Below, in pieces: positions 8,621-16,814 of a stretch of DNA of 64,000 nt (positions are counted from its first letter, which is position 1; each line of letters begins with the position of its first letter). The position numbers and the translations under genes were made by a program. The stretch lies in NCBI GenBank assembly GCA_051025295.1, contig JBMGJV010000019.1. One strand, written 5' to 3'. The notes beneath the pieces are model-generated. The model saw nothing but the letters and a program-made list of their open reading frames with translations, made no database searches and was not told the origin of the DNA. The stretch is from KBS-83 sp051025295 (lineage in GTDB: Bacteria > Acidobacteriota > Terriglobia > Terriglobales > Acidobacteriaceae).

Positions 8621-9715
8621 TCACTTCTGCAAACTCGAGCAGGCGTCCACCCGCGTGCCACCGACAAGGGCGCAGGTCCTTGGAGAGACGCGTGAACAGA
8701 CGTTGTCTTCCGTCACGCACGGCTGTGGGCGTTCACTGCAGGTAGCAGCCCAGGTATCCCCCCCACCCATGACGCCTACGTGGCAGTCATCGGGGTCGAG
8801 TGAACAGGCATTCGTCGTCTTCTTGATACACACCTGTGAGGTGGTCCGCGTCATGACCTGTATGTCTGAATGCTCTTTCACCATCGAGTTCGTGAGCCCT
8901 TCGAACGCGCGCCGGACGCCATCGGTTGATTGCAGCCGCGTTCGCACATCCGCCGATTCATAGCTCGCCATGTAGACGAACCACTTCTCGCCCTTGGCCG
9001 CAGGCGGCCCGTTCTTGTTGTATGCCGTCGTATACGGACCGAGAAATCCGGTCGGGTTTGGATAGATGGCGAAGCGGTACGTTTCGACGCCCTGCTTTTT
9101 GAGAGTGTCGAGATAATTTTCAGCCGCAGCAGGGGCGTCCGCGCTGGAATCAGGGAAGACCAGCAACCCCAATTCGAGCACCTGCGAGCCGGATTGGGCC
9201 AGTGTGTGAAGGTCGAAACGAGAATCGAGCGGCTTGACGAAGATCAAGGTCATGTTGAGTGTCTTCAGCCAGTTCGCGGCAACGGGCGTCGAGAAGAGCA
9301 TATTGCCCATGTCCTGCCATTTTTGCTGATTCTCCCACCACGTCATACCCGTCCAGGTGCCTGCGCCCGTGTTCTCAGGAAGGCCCCATGTCGAATGCCA
9401 CTCGCGCTCCACAAGTGGGCCTGGCTGCGCACTCAACATCGCGATGAACTGCGAGCGCCACTTGAACATCTCCAGCTTGTCGGATGTCGTACGGCGCAGC
9501 GCGATCTCCAGCATGGGGCCCGCGGGAAAACCTCCCACGCCGTCTTTGATGTCACGCCAGTTCGCAGGTAGCTGGGTCGATTCTGTGTCCGACGAAGAGC
9601 TCTGGGCCAATGCAGTCGACGGCCCAGCGAAGATGCTAAGCATGACAGCAAACGCCGAGACGAATCGTGAGACATCCCGCCATGAGCAACCACCAGCTGA
9701 TTTTTTATTCCACAT
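8621..9715 (-). CDS. Secreted two-lobed hypothetical protein with Cys-rich tail
   Basis: The ATG at 9715 has the Shine-Dalgarno GGAGA six bases upstream. The 364-aa product begins with a signal peptide (FVSAFAVMLSIFAGPSTALA, cleaved near LAQ). The mature part has two similar lobes. Each has a strand-helix pattern with Trp-rich segments (REWHSTWGLPENTGAGTWTG and then WWENQQKWQDMG; later EKWFVYMASYESADVRTRL), compatible with a dimeric alpha/beta-barrel (ABM/NIPSNAP-like) fold. The last 60 residues hold eight cysteines in a pattern that suggests disulphides (for example SQVCIKKTTNACSLDPDDCH). No catalytic motif is apparent. The gene is intact although it borders decayed DNA. It resembles in plan the secreted protein at 42888, but I see no close sequence identity. 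Confidence 0.75.
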   Translation of the reverse strand: MWNKKSAGGCSWRDVSRFVSAFAVMLSIFAGPSTALAQSSSSDTESTQLPANWRDIKDGVGGFPAGPMLEIALRRTTSDKLEMFKWRSQFIAMLSAQPGPLVEREWHSTWGLPENTGAGTWTGMTWWENQQKWQDMGNMLFSTPVAANWLKTLNMTLIFVKPLDSRFDLHTLAQSGSQVLELGLLVFPDSSADAPAAAENYLDTLKKQGVETYRFAIYPNPTGFLGPYTTAYNKNGPPAAKGEKWFVYMASYESADVRTRLQSTDGVRRAFEGLTNSMVKEHSDIQVMTRTTSQVCIKKTTNACSLDPDDCHVGVMGGGDTWAATCSERPQPCVTEDNVCSRVSPRTCALVGGTRVDACSSLQK

Positions 9716-9956
9716 AACACTCTCCTAGAGACCGTTCCGTGTCACTTGGAGCTGCTCCGATCGCGCTTTTGGCAGCCGACTTCCATCCGGGACTCAACTA
9801 GCAACGCAGGCCCGCGCCATGGCTCAGGGTCATGGCATTCTGCATCCGAGATCGCCTCGACAGTATGAGCACTCGGACTTCTTCGGCCCGAGATCACCAT
9901 CCAACTGATCATCTACACTTCTTTTCCCACTGAAGCGTCATGCTAGCACACTTTTA

Positions 9957-9968
9957 CTTGACGTCAAG
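9957..9968. promoter_or_regulatory. 12-bp perfect palindrome upstream of the SnoaL-like gene
   Basis: CTTGACGTCAAG is self-complementary and lies 38 bases before the ATG at 10007. TTGACGT half-sites are typical of TetR/MerR-type operators. The next bases (TATACT at 9970-9975) could be part of a -10 element, so a repressor bound here would overlap the promoter. The site is seen; its regulatory role is inferred. Confidence 0.4.
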
Positions 9969-10006
9969 GTATACTCGCGTCGAGTGGCAGGGAGGAAAGA
10001 GCGACT

Positions 10007-10477
10007 ATGAAGAGAAGCAATGAGGAGATAGTGAAAGAGCTTCTCGAAGGTGCGACGGACAAGTCTGTCGTCGACCGCCTGATGGCGGAGACTTCCGTGT
10101 ACGTCTCGCTCACATTCGAGAATCCAGAACTCAACAAATTGATGCCCTGGGCCGGGACACACAAGGATGGAAGAGAGGGGGTCCTTTACACCTTTCGAAC
10201 ACTGAACACGTTCTGGCACATCGACGATTTCACCATCAGAGATATCTTCAGCTCAGGTGAAAATGTGGCGGTGTTTGGCACCTTTACTGTTCATTCCAAA
10301 CGTCTGGACAAGATCTTTGTCTCTCCCTTTTCTGTTCATGCGAAAGTTAAAGACGGTCAGGTGTTCTACATGCAGTACCTGGAAGATACCTTCGGCACCG
10401 GCTCCACCTTCCGAGCAAATGGCGTGTGGACGTTCGCCGGCGATCCAAGTGGTGCGGACGTACAGGTAGGCGATTAG
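10007..10477 (+). CDS. SnoaL-like NTF2-fold protein
   Basis: This 156-aa protein has the layout of the SnoaL-like/ketosteroid-isomerase-related family: an N-terminal helix pair (EIVKELLEGATDKSVVDRLM), a strand with Leu-Thr-Phe-Glu-Asn (VSLTFENPELNK), the loop GTHKDGREGVLYTF, then a curved sheet (VAVFGTFTVHSKRL and FSVHAKVKDGQV). Members are small enzymes or ligand-binding proteins. The activity cannot be predicted because the polar pocket residues vary. GGAGG lies 13 bases before the ATG, and a 12-bp palindrome sits 38 bases upstream, suggesting dedicated regulation. It is cytoplasmic, with no signal peptide. The gene stands 120 bases before the GH5 gene and could be co-transcribed with it. 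Confidence 0.8.
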   Translation: MKRSNEEIVKELLEGATDKSVVDRLMAETSVYVSLTFENPELNKLMPWAGTHKDGREGVLYTFRTLNTFWHIDDFTIRDIFSSGENVAVFGTFTVHSKRLDKIFVSPFSVHAKVKDGQVFYMQYLEDTFGTGSTFRANGVWTFAGDPSGADVQVGD

Positions 10478-10596
10478 AGCACCTGCTTAGCCACAAGGGC
10501 CGCGAGGGGAGGCTGTTCGATCTCCGCTGGAAGGCCACCACTGACCGCGCACGTCCTCAAGACCACACAGGCAGGTTGAGAGATACTCGAGACAGC

Positions 10597-11682
10597 ATGA
10601 GATCGTCTCTGTCTGCCTGCCTGTTCGCGCTGTCCTGCGCGCTTCCCTTGCTTCCCGCGGCCCGTTGCTTCTGTCAGGCATCCCACCAGCATCGCGGTGA
10701 GGTCCAGGTAAGCGGCAACCAACTCCTGCGGGACGGTCAACCCTGGATCCCGCATGGCTTCTACCAGATCGCTTTCGAGGTAGCACCCGCAAACCTGGCA
10801 CGCGCGGACCAAGCTTTCTGGGCGACAGCCTACAGCCACTACTCACCGGACGAGTATGCGGAGATGCGCAACGCCGGCGCCGATTCCGTCCGGATCCAGA
10901 TCGCCCAAGCAGCCGCAGATCCAGAGAGCCCAATCTACGACCGCTCTTTTCTGAGCAAAGCACTCAGTGCGATCCGTGCAGCACGGGCTGCCGGCCTCAC
11001 CGTCATGGTTTGTGTGCAGGACGAGTCACACGTTCCCGGAGAAAAGGCTATCGATCTTCCCGGCGATGGCACGCGCCGCGTCTGGAGAGAGATCGCTCCG
11101 CAGTTCGCAAATGATCGCGGCGTCATGTTCGAGTTGTTGAATGAGCCTCGTCCCCAACCCAACCCGCAGAATTGGAGAAACTGGAAGGCAGCGATGACCG
11201 ACACCCTGCGCACGGTGCGCGAGACGGGCGCTCGCAACGTCGCCATTGCCGACGGTCTTGGTGTGGGGCAGGTGATCGACGGCGCACCCCTGCTGGACGA
11301 CCCGCAGGTTGCTTACGCCTCTCACCCTTATGCGCTCCGGCAGTACGGCCAGACTCGTCAGGCATGGGACCAGAAGTTCGGAAACTTCTCACGCAGGGCC
11401 CCGGTGATCATCACGGAGTGGCTGTCGGGCAGCTACTTCTGCAACGCAGACACACCTGAATCGACAGTGCAATTTCTGCAGTACCTGCAAGAGCACCGAA
11501 TCGGGCTCGAGATGGGAATATGGGACTGGGCTCCCCGGGGCTTTGGCAGCGTTCGTCAAGGTTTTCCGAATGCGCGGTTCTCAAGCTACCGCGGCCTCTC
11601 ATGCCACGAGCCGTTCTTCGGGTCCGGAGCCGTGATCGAAAAGTGGTACACCACCGGCATTCCGGCAAAACAGCCCGAATGA
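10597..11682 (+). CDS. Secreted glycoside hydrolase family 5 (cellulase-like)
   Basis: The ATG at 10597 is chosen because it begins a clear signal peptide (MRSSLSACLFALSCALPLLP, cleaved near RCFCQ). The frame is open further upstream but there it overlaps the SnoaL-like gene. The 361-aa product has the GH5 TIM-barrel signatures: VMFELLNEPRP, whose Glu in NEP is the expected acid/base; ASHPYAL, the conserved His/Tyr strand; and VIITEWLSGSY, whose Glu is the expected nucleophile. The first strand reads LLRDGQPWIPHGFY, as in endoglucanase-like members. It should act in the periplasm or outside on beta-linked glycans (glucan, mannan or similar); the subfamily and substrate are not determined. No carbohydrate-binding module is seen. 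Confidence 0.88.
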   Translation: MRSSLSACLFALSCALPLLPAARCFCQASHQHRGEVQVSGNQLLRDGQPWIPHGFYQIAFEVAPANLARADQAFWATAYSHYSPDEYAEMRNAGADSVRIQIAQAAADPESPIYDRSFLSKALSAIRAARAAGLTVMVCVQDESHVPGEKAIDLPGDGTRRVWREIAPQFANDRGVMFELLNEPRPQPNPQNWRNWKAAMTDTLRTVRETGARNVAIADGLGVGQVIDGAPLLDDPQVAYASHPYALRQYGQTRQAWDQKFGNFSRRAPVIITEWLSGSYFCNADTPESTVQFLQYLQEHRIGLEMGIWDWAPRGFGSVRQGFPNARFSSYRGLSCHEPFFGSGAVIEKWYTTGIPAKQPE

Positions 11683-11752
11683 CATCACGACGACGAGATT
11701 CGTAACGATCACATAATGCGATGAGCCGCAGCAGAAGGAAGGCGGAACCAGT

Positions 11753-12787
11753 ATGAAGTTGATCGCCATTGAAGAGCACTTCCTGACAGCTGAGATTCGT
11801 GCGGCTTGGGCATCATCCGCGATCGGACAAGAAGGCACCGCGGCTTTCGACCTGGGAGACATCGAGGAACGGCTCAATGACCTGGGACACGGGCGAATCT
11901 CCCTGATGGACGAAGGCGGTGTGGATGTCCAGGTGTTATCTGTGACCACTCCAGCCCTGCACAACCTTGAACCGGAACAGAGTGTGGCGCTGGCGCAAAG
12001 CACGAATGACCGGCTCGCTGCTGCCATATTGAAGCACCCGACACGATTCCAAGGCTTCGCGACATTGCCGACTGCGGCGCCGCAACAGGCGGCAAGCGAG
12101 TTGGAACGCAGCGTTCAAACCCTTGGATTGGTTGGAGCGATGCTCTGTGGCCGCACGCGGGATAAGAACTTAGACCATCCGGAGTTCCGGCCGATCTTCG
12201 AAGCTGCCGCAAGGCTCGGCGTTCCGATCTTTGTGCATCCCCAGATTCCACAACGCGCTGTCAGGGAGATCTACTACTCAGGATTCGGAGATCCAATCGA
12301 CACTGCATTTGCGACGTTTGGCTTGGGTTGGCACTATGAAGCTGGGATCCAATTCATCCGATTGATGCTGGCGGGCGTCTTTGACATCTTCCCAGATCTA
12401 CAGATGATTCTCGGTCACTGGGGTGAAGTCGTTCTCTTCTATCTCGAACGGCTGAGCTCACTCGCGCGTGTCGCAAGACTGCAAAGACCCGTAATGGACT
12501 ATGTGCGGCAGAACTTGTACATCACGCCGAGCGGGATGTGGAGCCACCCTTATTTACTCCGAACGCTTGAGATCGTTGGTCCAGAGCGAATTCTCTTCTC
12601 TACCGACTATCCTTATCAGTACCGTCCGGGTAAGCCGGGGCGAACTTTCCTGGAAGAAACCACCCTTTCTCCCGAGCAGAAGCAGATGTTTGCTCATGGA
12701 AATTGGCAGCGGCTGATTGGAACGCGCGTCGTTCCCAGACACGCTGAGCATAGCTCAGAGTCTCTCCGTGACCTGCCAACGGAGTGA
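11753..12787 (+). CDS. Amidohydrolase-2 family protein (ACMSD/resorcylate decarboxylase-like)
   Basis: This 344-aa protein has the metal-dependent TIM-barrel layout of the amidohydrolase-2 (COG2159) family. It has an N-terminal IAIEEHF (metal strand, with Glu-x-His as in gamma-resorcylate decarboxylases), VPIFVHPQIPQ (metal His), MILGHWGE (conserved GHxGE) and ILFSTDYPYQ (metal Asp). Enzymes of this family decarboxylate or hydrolyse aromatic or heterocyclic carboxylates. The sequence is closest in layout to the decarboxylases that keep E-x-H instead of H-x-H, but the substrate is unknown. AAGGAAGGCGG precedes the ATG. It is cytoplasmic and monocistronic, about 70 bases after the GH5 gene, with no clear functional link to it. 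Confidence 0.88.
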   Translation: MKLIAIEEHFLTAEIRAAWASSAIGQEGTAAFDLGDIEERLNDLGHGRISLMDEGGVDVQVLSVTTPALHNLEPEQSVALAQSTNDRLAAAILKHPTRFQGFATLPTAAPQQAASELERSVQTLGLVGAMLCGRTRDKNLDHPEFRPIFEAAARLGVPIFVHPQIPQRAVREIYYSGFGDPIDTAFATFGLGWHYEAGIQFIRLMLAGVFDIFPDLQMILGHWGEVVLFYLERLSSLARVARLQRPVMDYVRQNLYITPSGMWSHPYLLRTLEIVGPERILFSTDYPYQYRPGKPGRTFLEETTLSPEQKQMFAHGNWQRLIGTRVVPRHAEHSSESLRDLPTE

Positions 12788-13278
12788 CCAGCAGCCAGGA
12801 CCGTGCGACTCCATGATTCCCGAACATCCTCTTGTGCTAGAGAGCAAGGCTGGTCTCCTCGACCCGTAGCCTCAGCATGGCGGTGATCCTGGGACGATCT
12901 TAGACGGCTAGGGAGCGCGCTTCTAGGCCCGGAGCGAAAGCCAACGAACGCCGGCAGAGGTTCGCATTCAATGGCTTCCAGATGGAAGTGGCCAGGATTC
13001 AACGCAAACTTCACCGCGGAAGCGGGGGGCGCCATCCCAATTCCCTACAGGTCGAGAACGCGCAAACCTCGCCCTTCCCTCCCCCCTCTTTTTTCCTGGT
13101 CTGCAGAATTCGTCACTTTCTCTGACTCGGTTCACCCCGCCAGCAGCATCAAATTTGTCGCAGCCTCGTTTTTGGCGTGCGCAAATCGACCGGCAGTCTG
13201 CAGACAGCATGCGCCGGATCGGACTTACTGAACTTCCTACCGTGGCGCATTGCCGCGGTGGTAGTCTTTTCCGTTCAA
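12788..13278. other. Intergenic region upstream of the first TonB receptor
   Basis: About 490 bases with no credible gene. The longest + frames (from 12971 and 13155) are Arg/Ser/Pro-rich artefacts. The frame of the TonB receptor is open back to 13177, but the ATG at 13324 has the ribosome-binding site and signal peptide. The region should contain the receptor promoter. Only the operator-like site at its right end is convincing. Confidence 0.5.
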
Positions 13279-13292
13279 TGCAAGCGCTTTCA
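13279..13292. promoter_or_regulatory. LacI/CcpA-type operator (cre-like) before a TonB receptor gene
   Basis: TGCAAGCGCTTTCA matches the 14-base consensus TGNAANCGNTTNCA of LacI-family carbohydrate regulators at every defined position. It ends 31 bases before the ATG at 13324, where a bound repressor would block transcription or its start. No LacI-family gene lies in this window, so the regulator would be encoded elsewhere. Confidence 0.6.
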
Positions 13293-13323
13293 ACGCTACT
13301 CTGCAGCCTTTTCAGGAGAGTCA

Positions 13324-16300
13324 ATGATGCCCCCCGCATACTCACCCCTGTCCCGGGCCACGTCTCGGACCCCGTCTTCCTTCCTCCACCGCATCGCACC
13401 CCTTTCCTGCGTTCTGCTGTTCCTGCTGCTCGCCGTTCCCGGTTTCGCCCAGTTCAGCGCGAGTGTCCAGGGCACGGTGACGGATCCATCCTCCGCCGTG
13501 GTGCCAAATGCCACGGTTACGATCACGAATATTGAAACCAACCAGCAGGCGACCACCCAGACCGATCCCTCTGGCACCTATCACTTCGAGAGCCTCGGCC
13601 CCGGCAGCTATCAGATTCAGGTGAACGCGGCCGGCTTCGGCCCGCAGAGCGTTCCGGTCACCCTCCAGACAGCCCAGCGCGCCGGCGTGAATGTCACGAT
13701 GCGGGTCGGCGGGTCCAGCAGCCAGGTGCAGGTGAACGCCACACCGCCCGCGCTGAATCCGGAAGAGAATCGCGTGCAGACGACGCTCGATACCGAGCAG
13801 GTGCGCACCCTGCCGTTGCAGAATCGTGGCACGCTCAACCTGGTGAATGCCGCACCCGGCGTTGGCGGCTACTCGCAGAATCTAGACAACTTCCAGAACG
13901 AGCAGACTCCGCAGGCTAATGCAAACGGCCACTTCTTCGGCAGTAATCTGTACGTCATCGACGGCATCGAGAGCGACAGCAACATCACCGGCGGCACCAA
14001 CAACATCACGCCAAACCCGGACTCACTGCGCGAGATCTCGCTGCAGACCAACACATTCGCGGTGGATTACGCAGGGGGCGCCGGCGTTACCACCGAGCTC
14101 ACCACCCGCTCCGGCGTCAACAAGTTCCACGGCACCGGTGAGATCAGCTACTACAACCAGGATCTGCAGGCGCGCTACTTCTTCACCGCGCCGAACAGTG
14201 CCATCCAGCCCTACCGCCGCTTCGAGTACGCCGCCACACTGGGCGGTCCCATCTATAAGGACAAGACGTTCTTCTTCGCCTCGGTGGAGAAGCTGGCGTC
14301 GTTGCAGCCGAATGGCACCAACTTCTTCGCCAATGAGGATCCAGCATTCGTCTCGCTTGCGCAGCAGCGCTTCCCGAACACCACCGGCACACAGATCTTG
14401 ACCAGGTTTCCCGCCGTCGGGATCAACTTCCAGAGCGTGAAGTACTACACCTCGCCTGATCTGGCGACGCAATGCTCCACGCCCACCGGCGCCTGCAATG
14501 TTCCGTTCATCGACAACGTCAACCAGACGACGGCGCCGTTCAACAACGGCCTGCAGTACAGCCTGCGACTGGATCAGAACTTTCGCGGCGGCCGCGACCG
14601 CATCTACGCCTACTACTTCAACATCAACCACCAGGTCCAGACGATCGACCCGCGTCCGGCCTTCAACAGCGTGACGGGCACCTTTAGTTCGCTGTACTCG
14701 ATCAACTACACGCACGTGTTCTCGCCCAGCCTGCTGAACGAGGCTGCGTTCGGCTACAAGCGTGTATCCGGCGCGCGCAACGCTCCTGAACCTGCAGTGC
14801 CTGAGCTCGCGCTCAATAACAAATACGGTGTCGGCGCCAACGGCAACCCCGCCTTCGGCGGCGGCTTCGGCCCTGGCAACTTCGCCCAGCACCAGTACAC
14901 GTGGCGCGATGTCGTCACCTTTGTGCGCGGGCGCCACGATATCCGCGCCGGCTTCCAGGCTTCGCATGGCAACGACTCCGCCGACTTTGCCGGCAACTAC
15001 GCGCGTCCCAGCTTCTCGTTCAACAACGGACTCGCCGATTTCGTGCAGGACAAGGTCTACCAGGAGAGCGGCGTCGCCTACGATCCGCTGACCGGGCAGG
15101 TCAAGCCCTTCCAGTTCGGGGTCCAGGGCAACAACTTCGGCGCGTTCGTGCAAGACAACTGGAAGCTGAAGGCGAACCTCACGCTCCAGCTCGGTCTGCG
15201 CTGGGATGATTTTGGCAATCCGCAAGGTTTCAAATACCGCACCTACACGTTGATCTCGAACACGATCCCGGTGCTCTCGACCAAGCTACTCAGCCCCGGA
15301 CAGATCGATGCGCAGTTCGCCAACGCCTCGATCCGCGTCAGCAAGAACGTGTTCAATGGCAGCCTCAACAACAACTGGTCGCCGCGCATCGGCTTCTCCT
15401 GGGCGCCCGGCACCTCCGGCCGCATGACGGTTCACGGAGGCGCCGGCCTGTACCGCGACCAGATCAGCCTGGGCCAGGTCGTGGACCAGCTCCGCGGCAA
15501 CCCGCCAGGCTGGGTCACGCCCAATTTCGGAGTCAACACCGGCAACCCGACGCAGCCCATCTACAGCTTCGGCACCAGCAATGTTTACCCCTACGGTTAC
15601 ATTCTGCCGGCCTTCCAGTCCGGATCGCTCGATGCGCACGGCGGCATCGTCGGGTCGGCGAGCGCGGTGCAGGGCATCGATCCGAACATCACCACTCCTC
15701 CCACCTTGAACTACGCACTGGGCATCAGCCAGCAGCTCGGCCTGAACGCGATCGCTGGCATCACCTACACCGGGTCCTACTCGTGGGACCAGCTCTCCGG
15801 CACAGACTTCAATCGCAGCGCCGGCGATCTGATCCGCAACAACGGCAGCCCCAAGCGCCTGAACCCCAGCTTCGGCAGCCTGATCTATGCGGGCAACTTC
15901 GACCAGGGCAACTACAACAGCGTCATCTTCTCGCTGCAGCAGCGCTATAAGACGGTGGACTACCAAGCCTCCTACACCTGGTCGCACGCACTGGATTACG
16001 GCACCTGCAGCACGCGGTACGTGTACAACAACGGCCTGGACTGCCCACCTGACCAGCATGGCCTGGGAACCAGCTACTACGGCAGCTCCTCCTTCGACCA
16101 GCCGAACACCTTCAAGCTCTCCGGCTCTTATCAGATCCCCTCACCGAACCAGCGGCTGCTCAAGATCGTGGCCGGCGGATGGCAGACGACGCATCTGTTC
16201 GTTGCGGAGTCAGGGACACCCTGGACTGCTGTAAATTACAACTCCTGGGGAGGCGGCGCCGACGATGGCGGTCTGCTGGTCGACGGTCGCTTCACCAGCG

Positions 16301-16722
16301 TGACTGCCGGCGACTACAACGCCGACGGCAATGCTCAGGACTTTCCGAATGTGCAGCCAAACATCCGCCATAAGTTCACCCACAGCGACTACAGCCGGAA
16401 GGGCGGTGTGTTCGGTCGCGACATCAACGGCGAGCCAATCGGCTTCAGTGCGCCACTGCCCGGGACCGAGGGCAATGAGCACCGCAATACCTTCCGGAAT
16501 CCGGGCGTGTTCGAGTGGGACGCGAGCGTGCTCAAGAACAATCCACTACCGTGGTTCGGCGGGGAAAAGGCCAACCTTCAGTTGCGCGTGGACGGCTTCA
16601 ACGTGATCAACCACACCAACTTCGGCACGGTGGATTACAACATCGGCTCCGGCACCTTCGGCCAGGCACTCTCCAGCCTGCAGCCGCGAATCATTCAGCT
16701 GGGCGCCCGGTTCGAGTTCTGA
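13324..16722 (+). CDS. TonB-dependent receptor, Oar-like, with carboxypeptidase-regulatory-like domain
   Basis: The 1132-aa outer-membrane protein starts at the ATG at 13324 behind the Shine-Dalgarno AGGAGAG. It has a signal peptide (LSCVLLFLLLAVPGFAQ), then a CarboxypepD_reg beta-sandwich at about residues 45-130 (VTDPSSAVVPNATVTITN, then GTYHFESLGPGSYQI). A plug-like region (NLYVIDGIESDSN; VDYAGGAGVTTELTTRSG) and a long barrel rich in Asn, Tyr and Gly follow. The last residue is Phe in LGARFEF, the usual outer-membrane insertion signature. No TonB box is obvious before the sandwich. Acidobacteria encode many such receptors for glycan or other nutrient uptake. The cre-like site just upstream suggests a carbohydrate substrate. 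A TPR and a CRTAC1 gene follow in the same direction, past a terminator. Confidence 0.93.
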   Translation: MMPPAYSPLSRATSRTPSSFLHRIAPLSCVLLFLLLAVPGFAQFSASVQGTVTDPSSAVVPNATVTITNIETNQQATTQTDPSGTYHFESLGPGSYQIQVNAAGFGPQSVPVTLQTAQRAGVNVTMRVGGSSSQVQVNATPPALNPEENRVQTTLDTEQVRTLPLQNRGTLNLVNAAPGVGGYSQNLDNFQNEQTPQANANGHFFGSNLYVIDGIESDSNITGGTNNITPNPDSLREISLQTNTFAVDYAGGAGVTTELTTRSGVNKFHGTGEISYYNQDLQARYFFTAPNSAIQPYRRFEYAATLGGPIYKDKTFFFASVEKLASLQPNGTNFFANEDPAFVSLAQQRFPNTTGTQILTRFPAVGINFQSVKYYTSPDLATQCSTPTGACNVPFIDNVNQTTAPFNNGLQYSLRLDQNFRGGRDRIYAYYFNINHQVQTIDPRPAFNSVTGTFSSLYSINYTHVFSPSLLNEAAFGYKRVSGARNAPEPAVPELALNNKYGVGANGNPAFGGGFGPGNFAQHQYTWRDVVTFVRGRHDIRAGFQASHGNDSADFAGNYARPSFSFNNGLADFVQDKVYQESGVAYDPLTGQVKPFQFGVQGNNFGAFVQDNWKLKANLTLQLGLRWDDFGNPQGFKYRTYTLISNTIPVLSTKLLSPGQIDAQFANASIRVSKNVFNGSLNNNWSPRIGFSWAPGTSGRMTVHGGAGLYRDQISLGQVVDQLRGNPPGWVTPNFGVNTGNPTQPIYSFGTSNVYPYGYILPAFQSGSLDAHGGIVGSASAVQGIDPNITTPPTLNYALGISQQLGLNAIAGITYTGSYSWDQLSGTDFNRSAGDLIRNNGSPKRLNPSFGSLIYAGNFDQGNYNSVIFSLQQRYKTVDYQASYTWSHALDYGTCSTRYVYNNGLDCPPDQHGLGTSYYGSSSFDQPNTFKLSGSYQIPSPNQRLLKIVAGGWQTTHLFVAESGTPWTAVNYNSWGGGADDGGLLVDGRFTSVTAGDYNADGNAQDFPNVQPNIRHKFTHSDYSRKGGVFGRDINGEPIGFSAPLPGTEGNEHRNTFRNPGVFEWDASVLKNNPLPWFGGEKANLQLRVDGFNVINHTNFGTVDYNIGSGTFGQALSSLQPRIIQLGARFEF

Positions 16723-16766
16723 AGCACTGATTCAGAACTCTCTCCGAGTGACATCCGTACAAAAGC

Positions 16767-16788
16767 CGCGCCAGGTTCGCCTGGCGCG
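16767..16788. terminator. Hairpin terminator after the first TonB receptor
   Basis: CGCGCCAGG (16767-16775), loop TTCG, CCTGGCGCG (16780-16788): a perfect 9-bp GC-rich stem with a stable UUCG tetraloop, 44 bases after the stop, preceded by AAAA and followed by a modest T-rich tail (TGCTGTTTGT). It separates the receptor from the TPR gene and argues against the GTG at 16788 as a start. Confidence 0.6.
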
Positions 16789-16814
16789 TGCTGTTTGTAG
16801 ACAATAGGCACAAC

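Noticed and set aside
14023..15225. 400-codon - strand open frame inside the first TonB receptor
   Set aside because: Antisense artefact of a GC-rich gene; Val/Ala/Glu-rich and lacking a ribosome-binding site.
16788..16814. GTG 16788 as start of the TPR gene
   Set aside because: It is the last base pair of a perfect terminator hairpin and has no Shine-Dalgarno sequence; ATG 16815 or 16923 is more likely.
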